Of a stretch of 64,000 bases of DNA, positions 8,911-18,552 are shown piece after piece (within the stretch, counting starts at the first letter, position 1; each line of letters starts with the position of its first letter). The notes under the pieces are model-generated. The model was not told the DNA's origin. It did no database searches and saw only the letters and a program-made list of their open reading frames with translations. The DNA comes from Streptomyces sp. LUP30. GTDB lineage: Bacteria; Actinomycetota; Actinomycetes; Streptomycetales; Streptomycetaceae. The stretch lies in NCBI RefSeq assembly GCF_001746365.1, contig NZ_MJAJ01000019.1, positions 79,202 through 143,201 of the forward strand, given 5' to 3'. The translations under genes were made by a program, and so were the position numbers.

Positions 8911-10311
8911 TCAGTCGGTGACCGGGAGCCAGTGGCGGTCGCCGTCGTCCGAGCCGTACCAGTAGCGGGGCAGTCCCTTGATGCTGGTGGTGCGGAACGG
9001 GCGGCCGTGGTCGTCGATGCGGACCGTGCCGCTTCGTCCCTCGGAGGACCAGTCGAGTTCGAGGTACCAGCTGCAGTCGCAGCCTTCCGTCCGTGCCGTG
9101 ACCAGGAGCACCTCAGGATGCTTGCTGGACACGCGGTAGGGCAGGCGCACCGCCGGGATCGGCGTGTCGACGTCGGCGCCGGCGACCGACCGCGCACGGG
9201 GGCGGTCCTGGTCGAGGTCGACCGCGAAGTAACGCTTGCTCAACGAGCCCCCGCAGCCAAGCTCCATCGCGTACACGGTGCCGGGCGCCGGGGTCGCGCG
9301 TCCGACGACCTGTACGCGTAACGCCGTCAACGTGACGGCGGAGGTCCTGCGTCCCTGCACCGTGATCTCCACGTTCGTCTCCCGCCCGTGCACAGCGCCC
9401 TGCGCCGATGCCCAGGGGCCGGCGTCCTGCGCCACCGGAGGCGGCGGGACCTGCGCGGGCGCCTTGTCGATGACGTAGTCATGACCGCAGCCCTGCGCCC
9501 AGATCTGCGAGTCGACGGTCAAAGTGAGCGGTTCACCCGAGGCGGGGGCCGTCGGGGCGCCGCCGGCGGCCGGGGCTGCCTCGGCCACGGGCGAGGTCCT
9601 GTCGGGATGGGAAGGGCGTGAGGACGAAGGCGAGGGGATGGCGGGCGCCGCAGAGGCGGGAGCCGGGTTCGGAGTCGGTGCGGAGGAGCGGCCAGGGACG
9701 GCTGCGGGGAAGGAGACGGCGGGGGACGCGGCGGAGCGGGCCGCGTCGTCCGGCTTCGAGGGGAGGTTGCCGCCCGGTAGTGCCGACAACGTGCCCAGGG
9801 TGGCGAGGAGCGCGCACGCGGCGCCGACGAGGACGGGAGTGCGGCGGCGGTACCAGCGGTCCGGCGGTACTTGCGGCGAAGCCGGTTTCTGAGTTGCCGT
9901 GACCGCCGAAGTCCCGACTTCCGCGTCCGCCGAGGCCCCGCATGCGTCGGGTGCCGGAGGTGGTGCAGGCGCGCCGCCTCTTTCCGCTGTTTCAGTAGTT
10001 GCTGCCGTTCCCGCTTGCTCCGGTGTTTCTGCGGCCGTGTCCCGCGGCCGCTGTCGTGCCGCCGCTGCTCGAAGCCACCGTCGGTGCAGTTCGAGGCGTT
10101 CCTCGGGCGTCGCACCGCAGAACTCCGCGAGTCGTTCGACCGGGGCGAAATCTTGTGGAAGCGCTTCCCCGGCGCAGTAGCGGTGCAGGGTCGAGGTGTT
10201 CATGCCCAGGTGGCGCGCGAGGGAGCCGTAGCTGCGCTCGGTGCGTCCCTTCAGTTCCGTCAGCAGCGACGCGAACTCCGTCATATCGCTCACACAGTCG
10301 TCGGTCGACAC
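8911..10311 (-). CDS. One-pass membrane regulator: cytoplasmic HTH, extracytoplasmic sensor-like domain
   Basis: 466 residues. An XRE-type HTH lies at about 12-70 (SYGSLARHLGMNTSTLHRYC). A disordered linker follows, then one transmembrane helix at about 157-178 (VLVGAACALLATLGTLSAL), a Ser/Pro/Ala-rich spacer, and a C-terminal domain of about 200 residues with several Cys (GCGHDY, ELGCGG, EGCDCSWY) that would be outside the membrane. This layout suits a sensor that passes a cell-surface signal straight to DNA. The GTG start has GGGGGA just upstream; an in-frame ATG at 10284 is an alternative. It is divergent from a small secreted protein gene, which is a natural candidate target. Confidence 0.75.
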   Translation of the reverse strand: MSTDDCVSDMTEFASLLTELKGRTERSYGSLARHLGMNTSTLHRYCAGEALPQDFAPVERLAEFCGATPEERLELHRRWLRAAAARQRPRDTAAETPEQAGTAATTETAERGGAPAPPPAPDACGASADAEVGTSAVTATQKPASPQVPPDRWYRRRTPVLVGAACALLATLGTLSALPGGNLPSKPDDAARSAASPAVSFPAAVPGRSSAPTPNPAPASAAPAIPSPSSSRPSHPDRTSPVAEAAPAAGGAPTAPASGEPLTLTVDSQIWAQGCGHDYVIDKAPAQVPPPPVAQDAGPWASAQGAVHGRETNVEITVQGRRTSAVTLTALRVQVVGRATPAPGTVYAMELGCGGSLSKRYFAVDLDQDRPRARSVAGADVDTPIPAVRLPYRVSSKHPEVLLVTARTEGCDCSWYLELDWSSEGRSGTVRIDDHGRPFRTTSIKGLPRYWYGSDDGDRHWLPVTD

Positions 10312-10515
10312 CGGTCCCCCGTGCTCGTCCGGCCCGGGCGGTCATCCCAGGCACTCGTATACCTGCACGTCAGATGGCCTGGGATGGTTCCACCACGGCC
10401 GATCGGGCGAAGACCGTTGCAGCGCGCCGGGGAACCGCCGATGCTCTTGGTGTCGCACCGACCAGGGCCGGAACCGACCGACCGGACCTGCGGCGACCAC
10501 CCACACCCAGGCACC

Positions 10516-10543
10516 CACTCAGCACTCACTCAGCACTCACTCA
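10516..10543. repeat. Short direct repeats in divergent promoter region
   Basis: The unit cactcag/cactcactcag is repeated across this stretch, between the divergent HTH-membrane regulator and the secreted-protein gene and just before that gene's GGGGGA ribosome site. It could be a regulator-binding site or simple slippage sequence. Confidence 0.4.
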
Positions 10544-10555
10544 CGGGGGACACCC

Positions 10556-11197
10556 ATGCCCAAGCGCATCCGAGCGGCCACACTCACCACGCTCACCGGA
10601 CTCACCGCACTCACGGGCACGGGCCCCGCCTTCGGCGCCGTGCTCTCCCCACCGGCGGGTGTCGCGGCCTCACAGCGGCCGGGCTTCCTTTCGGCTGCGG
10701 ACCTCCCAGCGCGCCCTCGTTCCTCCTGGCGGGCGGGCAAGGTCACTGCCGGCGCGTCGCCCGACGTGGAGACGGACCGCTGCCTCGGCATGGCACTGGG
10801 CGACGGCTCCAATTCCTGGTACCGCGACTTCCGGACCGACCTCGACACGAGCGCCCGTCAGGTCAGCGTCCAAGCGCCGAGCGTCAGCGCGGCGAAGGGC
10901 CGGTACTCGCGGATCACCCATGACATCAAGTCCTGCGCCGGGCGCATCGAGCAGGCCGACCCCGAGGTCGAGGCCACGCTCAAGGACTACGGGCAAATCG
11001 ACATCGAGGAGGGGGCCCACGTCTACGGGCTGCACACCGAGACGTCCTGGGGCGCGACCGACATCCGGCTCCTCTCCGTCGGCCGGGACGGCACGAGGGT
11101 GACGGTCGTGGACTGGGGCCAGATGGGCGGCTTCGGCGACGCCCCGGTGAAGGCGTTCAAGAAGACGACCGTGACGGCCGTCGCCAAGCTCCGCTGA
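10556..11197 (+). CDS. Secreted protein, PknH-sensor-like domain
   Basis: 213 residues with a signal peptide (MPKRIR, hydrophobic Leu/Thr-rich core, AFGA cleavage region near 29). The mature part has two Cys (DRCLGMALG, IKSCAGRIEQ) and alternating beta-rich segments ending in TVTAVAKLR. Spacing and style resemble the extracellular sensor domain found in PknH and lipoproteins such as LpqQ, but the match is by eye only. ATG 10556 follows a GGGGGA ribosome site by five bases. It is divergent from, and plausibly controlled by, the HTH-membrane regulator. Confidence 0.65.
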   Translation: MPKRIRAATLTTLTGLTALTGTGPAFGAVLSPPAGVAASQRPGFLSAADLPARPRSSWRAGKVTAGASPDVETDRCLGMALGDGSNSWYRDFRTDLDTSARQVSVQAPSVSAAKGRYSRITHDIKSCAGRIEQADPEVEATLKDYGQIDIEEGAHVYGLHTETSWGATDIRLLSVGRDGTRVTVVDWGQMGGFGDAPVKAFKKTTVTAVAKLR

Positions 11198-11459
11198 CGG
11201 TTAGGCGGGCAGCACGGTCCCACCGGCCGCCGCCCCACACCACCGACACCACACACCACCATCCGTAGGACCCGTACGACCCGTAGGACCCGTAAGCCCT
11301 GCGGGCCGGCGCGACCGAGACTCCGCACGACCCGTACGGCCTGTCCCGTGCGACCCGTACCGCCTGTCCCGTGCGACCCGCGCGGCCAGCAGGATCCGTG
11401 CGAGATGCACAACCGGGCGAGACGTACGAACCGTGCACTTCACGAGCCACTGAGAAGAA

Positions 11460-11507
11460 GGGGCCGCCGCCTCTCCCGCCACGGGGGTCGGGAGAGGCGG
11501 CGGCCCC
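11460..11507. terminator. Strong hairpin, 18-bp perfect stem
   Basis: Perfect 18-base arms at 11460-11477 and 11490-11507 with a 12-base loop and no T-run, as is common for Streptomyces terminators. It separates the two small secreted-protein genes. The preceding 11198-11455 holds short repeats built from cccgtagga/cccgtacga and no gene that I can support. Confidence 0.75.
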
Positions 11508-11607
11508 GCACGACCGCATCACGAGCAACCGCACGACCACGCAGTACACAGACCACAGACCACAGACAAGCACAGACGACCACACGAGAAACACGGGGAA
11601 AACGGAC

Positions 11608-12117
11608 ATGACGAACGACGTCAACAGCCCGGCCGGCACCATCGGTAAGAGCGCCGCTCGCCTGCGCACCACCCGCCGTACCGCCGTCGCCGCCGGCCTC
11701 GCGCTGGCCCTCGGACTCGGCGTGACGGCACAGGCGTCCGCCGGCGGCCCGCGCAGTGTCAGCGGCAAGTCGTCGGACAACATCACCCGCGTCGCCGACT
11801 TCTACGGCGCCTACATCGACGCGGTGACCGACGAGGGCGGTGGCGACCTCGCGGACGCCCTGCGCAAGCACTACCTCACGCCGGCCTTCCAGAAGGAACT
11901 GAACGCCTGGGAGGAAAGCAACCACGCCGACGGTGTTCTGCAGGCCCAGAACGTCCCGCTCGCCTGGAAGGTCACCGACAACGGCACCGCCGACTACACG
12001 GAGGCCGTGGTCACCCTTACGTGGAGCAGGAACCAGACCACCAAGCTCATCGTCGACGTGACCCGCGGCACCCACAAGATCTTCCACATCGGCACCAAGG
12101 GCATCAAGGGCAGCTAG
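11608..12117 (+). CDS. Small secreted protein of unknown function
   Basis: 169 residues. A signal peptide occupies about 1-45 (TTRRTAVAAGLALALGLGV, then AQASAGG). The mature part has no Cys: an alpha-helical first half (VADFYGAYIDAVTDEGGGDL) and a beta-rich second half ending TRGTHKIFHIGTKGIKGS. The fold suggests an NTF2- or cystatin-like small domain, but I do not recognise a family. ATG 11608 follows a GGGGAAAAC ribosome site. It is on the same strand as the previous secreted-protein gene but behind a strong hairpin, so probably transcribed on its own. Confidence 0.65.
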   Translation: MTNDVNSPAGTIGKSAARLRTTRRTAVAAGLALALGLGVTAQASAGGPRSVSGKSSDNITRVADFYGAYIDAVTDEGGGDLADALRKHYLTPAFQKELNAWEESNHADGVLQAQNVPLAWKVTDNGTADYTEAVVTLTWSRNQTTKLIVDVTRGTHKIFHIGTKGIKGS

Positions 12118-13091
12118 TCGCCGGAAGCGGCGCGCGAGGAACCGCAGAGATCAGGCCAACCTCGCGGCCGCGGGAACCGAGAAGGCTGTGGGGACAGAGG
12201 GGGACCCGTGGTCAGGCAGTCGGGGTGCGTCCCGGACGCCAGACCAGGGGTCCCCCTCATCCGCCCCTGATTCGCGCGCCCCTGATCGCCCCTGATCCGC
12301 CCCTGATCGGGAAGGTGCTCTTCGAACCGCTCTTCGTCCCGCGGTGTTCGCCACACTCCTTCCGCGCATACGCCGAGGTCGGTAGGGGGCCCTCGGCAGA
12401 CAGAACGATCCCCGGCGGTCAGCGGGCCACCCGGGTGTGTACGTCTCGGGGGTGCTGACGGCCAGGTCGGAGGCCACACCGAGCGACCGATGCACCGGCT
12501 CACCTCCGCTTGCGAAGGAGGCGAGCGTCGGAGCCGGTCGCGCGGGCGCGCGCTCTTCAGGGGTACGCCCGCGCCGTCGTGCGACGTGCTCGCCGTCCGG
12601 ACGCCCGGGCCGGCGGCCGCCGACTCCGCAGCGGGGCGCCATTTCCGTCCGTCGGCCGGACCGCCGTGCCAACAGTCGTCCCGTCAACCGGAATCGGCAC
12701 CTCGACCAGGGCTTTCCCTCTGCCCCCGGTGCCGAGCTCGGACGGGCACCGAGCCGGCCCGCGCGTCGAGCGGCGCGGCAACCGCTCGCCCGGCGACCGT
12801 CACACGACGCCGCCTGCGCCCCACCGGCCCCGGTGACGCACCAGCCGCACCACGTGCATGAGCTGGAACATCGTTCCCCGCCCACTCGCTCGCACCATCG
12901 TTCGACGATCGCCCCCGCCCGCCGCGCTCCGCCCCGGACCGGGCTGCCGACCCGCCGCACGCTGTCCGGAGCCCTTCGACCGCTCGTCCGAACATGGCCG
13001 AACACCTGGTCGTTGATGATTCGACATGACTGGCGTGGTGTCGACCGGGCAAGGATCCACGTGAACGTGTTCGAGCAGGAGGGGAACCGAC
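12118..13091. other. Gene-free stretch
   Basis: Nearly 1 kb in which no frame combines a start, a ribosome site and recognisable protein sequence. Around 12261-12308 the unit cccctgat recurs four times at 10-15 base spacing. Possibly old decayed DNA or a long leader for the downstream ATPase gene. Confidence 0.5.
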
Positions 13092-13112
13092 ATCGACACG
13101 CGGGCGGGGGTC

Positions 13113-13610
13113 ATGGAGAGGCAGGCACGGAGAAGCGGTCCGACGGCGGTCGTGGGCGGCTCGGCGACGAGACGGACGGGGAAGGCCGGGGAGGACACGA
13201 CCGGAGACGCGACAGATCAGGACGGGGCGTCACAGCTCAATCGTCGGCTCGGGCGGGCGGACCTGCGGGCGGTGCCCGAGGCGCGCCGGGCGCTGCGGGA
13301 GCTGTTGGAGGGGTGGGGCAAGCCCGGCCGGTCGGAGACGGCGGAACTGCTGACCAGCGAACTCGTCACCAACGCGCTGGTGCACACCGACGACGACGCG
13401 GTCCTGACGGCCACGGTCTCGTCGTCCGGTCTACGGGTCGAGGTGCGGGACTCCGTCGCCCGCCGCCCGCGACCGACCGCGCCGATCGCCGACGAGGGGA
13501 CGCACGGGCGGGGTCTGGTCCTGGTCGAGTCCCTCGCGGACACATGGGGCGTACGGGCCCAGGGCGGCGGCAAAGTCGTCTGGTTCGAACTGGGCGCCGG
13601 AGCCGCTTGA
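13113..13610 (+). CDS. Anti-sigma-factor-like ATP-binding protein (RsbW family)
   Basis: 165-residue GHKL ATPase domain with no kinase phosphorylation domain. The N-box is ELLTSELVTNALVHT (about 95-110), followed by a conserved Asp in RVEVRDS and the glycine box HGRGLVLVESLADTWG. Streptomycetes hold many of these and most have no known partner; the usual role is binding a sigma factor or an anti-anti-sigma. The start is uncertain: ATG 13113 has only a weak GGGGG upstream, while the best ribosome site (AGGAGGGG, about 13077-13084) precedes an in-frame ATC at 13092. Confidence 0.75.
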   Translation: MERQARRSGPTAVVGGSATRRTGKAGEDTTGDATDQDGASQLNRRLGRADLRAVPEARRALRELLEGWGKPGRSETAELLTSELVTNALVHTDDDAVLTATVSSSGLRVEVRDSVARRPRPTAPIADEGTHGRGLVLVESLADTWGVRAQGGGKVVWFELGAGAA

Positions 13611-13720
13611 GGCCCGCGAAGCTCGACGGTGGACGCAGCGGACGTGACGAAGTCGCGGCGGCGGATATCACGCGACCGACGTCGAGCGACGGACGGGAAG
13701 CGACGGACGGGAAGCGACGG

Positions 13721-13763
13721 ACGGGAAGGGGGCGCGACCGTTACGGTCGCGCCCCCTTCCCGT
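13721..13763. terminator. Bidirectional terminator, 20-bp perfect stem
   Basis: Perfect 20-base arms at 13721-13740 and 13744-13763 around a 3-base loop, between two convergent genes. The left arm is the last of three near-copies of gacgggaagc (13690-13730), so the hairpin arm itself is part of a small tandem repeat. Confidence 0.85.
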
Positions 13764-13778
13764 CTAGCTGCCTGGCCG

Positions 13779-14831
13779 TCAGCCGAACTGCTGCTCCAGG
13801 TCCTTGAGCTTGCGCTCCAGGGAGTCGAGGCGCGGCAGCGCCATGGTGTCGTCCTCCGCCGTGAGGTCGACGGTCATCGATTCGGAGCCGTGGCGAACAG
13901 GCTGCAGGGAGGGCCGTGACCGCACGGGCAGCTGCTCGGCCGAGTTCGCTATGGCAGGCTCCGCGGGGACACGCTCGGCGGTGGCCCGCTCCAGGGCTGC
14001 CTGGGCCTCGACCTGACGGCCGCCGCCGCGGCCGGGGAAGCGGCCGTGGCCGCGGCTGATCGCCTTCAACTGCGCCCGCTCGACCCGCTGCTGCTCGCGA
14101 CGACGCAGCTTGGTCTCCTCCTTGCGGGCCTTGTCCTCGCGGACCTCCTCGACGGCCTCGTCCAGGCTGCGCACGCCCTCGAGGAGCATCAGCGACCAGG
14201 CCTTGTAGGTCTCACGGGGGGCGCGAACCCAGCGCACGACGCGGATCTGCGGCAGCGGACGGGGCACGAGACCCTGCTCGCGCAGCGCCGCCCGGCGCGT
14301 CTGCTTCAAAGCCCGGTCGAAGAGCACGGCCGCGGAAAGGGACATGCCGGAGAAGAACTGCGGGGCGCCGTCGTGGCCCAGGCCGCGAGGCGCGTGAACC
14401 CAGTTGAACCAGGCCGCAGCCCCCGCGAACGTCCATACGAGTATCCGGGAGCCGAGTGCCGCGTCACCGTGGCTGGCCTCGCGGACCGCGAGCACGGAAC
14501 AGAACATCGCCGCGCCGTCCAGGCCGAACGGCACCAGGTATTCCCAGCCGTTGGTGAGTCCGAGGTTCTGCTGGCCGAAGCCGACCAGGCCGTGGAACGA
14601 GAGTGCGGCGGCTACGGCCGCACAGCAGAACAGAAGGACATAGGAAGCGGTTCCGTATATGGCTTCCTTGCGCCTGCGGCGCTCCTCGGTGCGCTCCCAC
14701 GAGTCGTCCGCGCTCGCGCTCGCCCCGGAGGAGCGCTTGCCGCGCGCGAGCACCGCCACCGCCGCCAGCATGCCCAGGAGCAGTACGGCGCCCGGAAGCA
14801 GCCAGTTCAGCGATATGTCGGTAAGTCTCAT
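13779..14831 (-). CDS. DUF2637 (SpdB-like) membrane protein
   Basis: 350 residues. Five probable transmembrane segments lie at about 8-27, 60-85, 100-118, 130-148 and 160-178. The following cytoplasmic tail is highly charged and probably coiled (residues about 220-270, rich in Arg/Glu/Lys) and ends with a short helix LDSLERKLKDLEQQ. DUF2637 includes the spread proteins of Streptomyces plasmids, but chromosomal copies such as this are common and not tied to conjugation. ATG 14831 is chosen for its AAGGGA ribosome site and because the first membrane helix follows directly. Confidence 0.8.
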   Translation of the reverse strand: MRLTDISLNWLLPGAVLLLGMLAAVAVLARGKRSSGASASADDSWERTEERRRRKEAIYGTASYVLLFCCAAVAAALSFHGLVGFGQQNLGLTNGWEYLVPFGLDGAAMFCSVLAVREASHGDAALGSRILVWTFAGAAAWFNWVHAPRGLGHDGAPQFFSGMSLSAAVLFDRALKQTRRAALREQGLVPRPLPQIRVVRWVRAPRETYKAWSLMLLEGVRSLDEAVEEVREDKARKEETKLRRREQQRVERAQLKAISRGHGRFPGRGGGRQVEAQAALERATAERVPAEPAIANSAEQLPVRSRPSLQPVRHGSESMTVDLTAEDDTMALPRLDSLERKLKDLEQQFG

Positions 14832-15257
14832 CTGGGGTCCCTTGCATTGGGATAGGGCGTAACGCCCGCCATAGTGGCCCAATCCCGCCGTCCCTCAGGG
14901 GGTTTCGGGGCAAGAGGCCGCCAAGGAGGTGCAAGGGGATGCCCAGGGCGACGTTCTGCTCGAACTGCCGCTTGAGGGGCGGGAGTTGAGTTCGAATAAG
15001 ACTACCCGTAAGGGTGGTTCCACGGAAAGTTCCCGTGGCACGTGAGGAATATGTGAATCGCCTGTAACCGTACGGGAGTCTCGTTCGGGTGATCTTACGG
15101 GACGCACGATACGGCCCCGTCCTCGGGGTCGCCCTTGAGGGGCGGTCAGGAGTCGAACACAAGCACGGAGCGAGGGCGCGCGACGGAAGGGGCGGGTGAC
15201 GGCTGAGGGTGGGGCGAGTAACCGGGTGAGAGAAAGCCGGCAACAGCTGAGGCGACG
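14832..15257. other. Intergenic region with promoter-like features, no gene
   Basis: Leader region of the DUF2637 gene. It contains a small dyad (CCACGG...CCGTGG, about 15020-15038) and a run of unusually AT-rich bases around 14990-15060 for this genome, which is consistent with a promoter. No coding sequence is supported. Confidence 0.4.
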
Positions 15258-16172
15258 TCAACTGGCGGCGACCGCGGCCATCGTCAGCTTGGCGACGCGG
15301 TCGGCGTCGCGGGTGCGCGGGCAGGAGACGCACGTGTCGTCGGGGCGCACGGTGTAGAACATGCAGCAGCTTGCCCGGTCCCGGGTGGGCAGGGATTCGC
15401 CGTCGGGGCCGGTCAGCTCGCGGAAGGCGGCCGAGCCGACGTAGGGCCGCGTGGCCCCTGGTGGCAGCAGCTCCAGCTCTCGACGCGCCCGCTCGTGTTC
15501 ATCACTGCCGAACAACTGGGCGACGTACCAGAGCCCCTCCACGACCTCGTCGGTCACCATGCCCCACAGGGCGCGGCCGCGCCGCCGGGTGTGCGGGCCG
15601 AAAGCGGCGAGCAGCGGTTCGTGGTGCTCGGCTATCGCCGCCCGGACCTCCGCCCGCAGGGCCTCCTCGTCCGGGACCACCTGGGCGCCGGGTGCGAGGG
15701 CCGCCGGGTCGCCCGGCAGGCAGGCGAAAGAGGAGGGCGCGCGGACGGCCATCCGCATGCCGTCGCCGGTGCGGTCGTACGAGACGTGCGTCACAGGAAG
15801 TCGGGGCACTCGTCGGTGCAGAAACCACGGGACGGTGATCAGCAGACAGGCGGGCCAGGCGTAACGGTGCAGTCCGAAGCCGGCCACCACGTCCGGCCGG
15901 GCCTTCCGGCCGTAGTCCCGGACGACCTGAGCGTCGTCCCAGGCCAGAAACGTTTCCAGGGCTGCGCCACCCTCGGCCAGCTCGGCTGCGGTGACCCATC
16001 CGCCGCCCCGGGGAAAGGGTTCGGTGGGCTCCAGCTCCGTGACGGTCAGGCTCGGCATGACCTGCGCCAGGCGGTCGTAGGCCTCGGCCGTGATCGACGG
16101 TGCTGTGGCCGACGGCCGTGTGGCCGAGGGTCGGGTCGTCAACGATGCCGTGGCCGACGGGGCTGGGGGCAT
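15258..16172 (-). CDS. FhuF-like siderophore-iron reductase, [2Fe-2S] protein
   Basis: 304 residues. It ends with the FhuF cluster motif, CCMFYTVRPDDTCVSCP at about 276-292 (C-C-x10-C-x2-C), which binds a [2Fe-2S] cluster used to reduce ferric siderophore iron in the cytoplasm. The body has the conserved segments GLHRYAWPACLL and GRALWGMVTDEVVEGLWY. An iron-box palindrome lies just upstream, and because that box would fall inside the coding sequence if translation began at 16223, ATG 16172 is the better start. Expected to be derepressed under iron starvation through DmdR1/IdeR. Confidence 0.85.
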   Translation of the reverse strand: MPPAPSATASLTTRPSATRPSATAPSITAEAYDRLAQVMPSLTVTELEPTEPFPRGGGWVTAAELAEGGAALETFLAWDDAQVVRDYGRKARPDVVAGFGLHRYAWPACLLITVPWFLHRRVPRLPVTHVSYDRTGDGMRMAVRAPSSFACLPGDPAALAPGAQVVPDEEALRAEVRAAIAEHHEPLLAAFGPHTRRRGRALWGMVTDEVVEGLWYVAQLFGSDEHERARRELELLPPGATRPYVGSAAFRELTGPDGESLPTRDRASCCMFYTVRPDDTCVSCPRTRDADRVAKLTMAAVAAS

Positions 16173-16199
16173 GCCGGTACCGCCGTTTCGAGAGCGTTT

Positions 16200-16218
16200 A
16201 CAGGTAAGCCTTACCTTA
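16200..16218 (-). promoter_or_regulatory. DmdR1/IdeR iron box
   Basis: Read on the minus strand this is TAAGGTAAGGCTTACCTGT, close to the 19-base iron-box consensus TTAGGTTAGGCTNACCTAA. It sits 28 bases upstream of the FhuF-like start. The overall dyad is clear, with AGGTAAGC/GCTTACCT arms. Confidence 0.8.
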
Positions 16219-16337
16219 CTCACTCTTTGCCGGGGGTTCCCGGGGGTCCCCGTGTCCGGCCGGGGAAGAGCCCCCCATTACCCCCAAAGCGGGGTGTGCG
16301 CCTAAGGTGCTTGACGGACGAGTAACAACCAGTCGTA

Positions 16338-17351
<1,014 letters not shown>

Positions 17352-17449
17352 ACGTCCCCTCCCTCGATGCGGCTTGACGCCCGGCCTCCTCGATGCGGCT
17401 GAACGTCCCCCGGGCATGGCTGAACGTTCTGAGAGCCGGAAACCATGGG

Positions 17450-17565
17450 CTGTACAGCGGGAGATCCGCGGCGCCGGAGACCGGAGATCCGCGGAGCCGG
17501 AGGCGGAGACCGGAGACCCGCGGAGCCGGATGCGGAGACCGGAGACCCGCGGAGCCGGAGTGCGC
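17450..17565. repeat. About 30-bp tandem repeat between convergent genes
   Basis: Units of the form ggagacccgcggagccgga-gcggagacc repeat three to four times between the ends of the GntR and the helical-repeat genes. The preceding 17352-17440 has three copies of gcggctgaacgtcccc-like sequence. No gene is seen in 17352-17594. Confidence 0.75.
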
Positions 17566-17594
17566 TGGAGCCCAAGGCTGCTGGGGTCGCGGGA

Positions 17595-18380
17595 TCACAC
17601 GCCCGACGGGCTCGGCGTCGCCGGAGGAGTCAACTGCCGTGCCAGCCAGGTCGGTACGCCGCCCAGCAGCCGGAACAGCCGTCGCGCCTCCTCCCGCAGC
17701 CGCGAGGCCTCCGGTTCGACCTCCGCGTCGGCCAGTGACGCGAGCGCCGGAGCGGTGCCCACCAGGTAGCCCAACTCCTCCCGGATGCGCAGGGATTCGG
17801 CGAAGCCGTGCCGGGCCTCGGCCACCTCGCCGTCCCGCAGGGCGAGTCCGGCGAGATGACGCCAGGTGAAGGACAGCAGCAGGGAGTCCGAGTGCGCGGC
17901 GGCCGCCGTGTGGGCGCGCCGGTACGCGGCCCTCGCGGCCTGCGGGGAGCGCGAGATGTTCTCCGCGAGCAGGCCCCGGCGGAAGTCCAGCAACGCCCGG
18001 CCCGTCGCGTCCGGCGGGATCAGCGCCGCCGCCCGGCCCAGCGCGGCCCGCGCCTCGTCCACCCGGTCGCGCACCCCGTGCAGCGTGGCCGCGTAGGCAA
18101 GTTGCCCGCGTTCACAAGCGGCCGCGCCGCGCTCCTCGTCGTCGTGGGCCAGCGCCTCGGCCGTGCGCAGGGCGTCCTCGGCGTCCTGCCAGCCCTGCTC
18201 GGTGTAGAGGCACCGTTCGACCAGCAGCGCGGCTCGCTGGATCGCGCCCGCGGCCGTGTCGGGTGGGATCAGGGCCGCCGCGTCGGCCCAGCAGGCGCGC
18301 GAGCGCAGCCGCCATACCGCGGTCTGGAGGGGATCGTCACCTGAGGTCGTTCCGGTACCAGACATGGCGGAATGCGCCAC
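17595..18380 (-). CDS. TPR-like helical repeat protein, function unknown
   Basis: 261 residues, almost entirely Ala/Leu/Arg-rich helices in pairs (for example QDAEDALRTAEALAHD, then RVDEARAALGRAAALIPPD, then LSFTWRHLAGLALRDGEVAE), as in TPR proteins. No signal peptide or membrane helix. I chose GTG 18380 because GGGGAGGG lies five bases upstream; ATG 18365 is the alternative. Likely a soluble protein-interaction module. No partner is evident; the neighbour is the divergently organised purine cluster regulator. Confidence 0.65.
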   Translation of the reverse strand: MAHSAMSGTGTTSGDDPLQTAVWRLRSRACWADAAALIPPDTAAGAIQRAALLVERCLYTEQGWQDAEDALRTAEALAHDDEERGAAACERGQLAYAATLHGVRDRVDEARAALGRAAALIPPDATGRALLDFRRGLLAENISRSPQAARAAYRRAHTAAAAHSDSLLLSFTWRHLAGLALRDGEVAEARHGFAESLRIREELGYLVGTAPALASLADAEVEPEASRLREEARRLFRLLGGVPTWLARQLTPPATPSPSGV

Positions 18381-18552
18381 GTTGCCCTCCCCGAGCGCGC
18401 CGTCGAGCTTTGAGTGGTGGCCGCATCTCAGCACGGATCGCGGCACCGGGCCAAGGGGGCGGGTGAAGGATTTCACAAAGTCGTGGGACTCCGTGACGTC
18501 CCAGGCGCACGCGAGCGGTCGGCAACGAGGGGCAACCGGTGTCCGGTTGACG

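Noticed and set aside
12437..13807. Long open frame across the gene-free stretch and the anti-sigma ATPase
   Set aside because: It is rich in Arg, Pro and Ala with no domain, and is the wrong frame of a real gene in its second half; high GC makes such open frames common.
13779..14831. Integrated conjugative plasmid suggested by the SpdB-like DUF2637 protein
   Set aside because: No TraB, replication, excision or integrase genes and no tRNA attachment site in the window.
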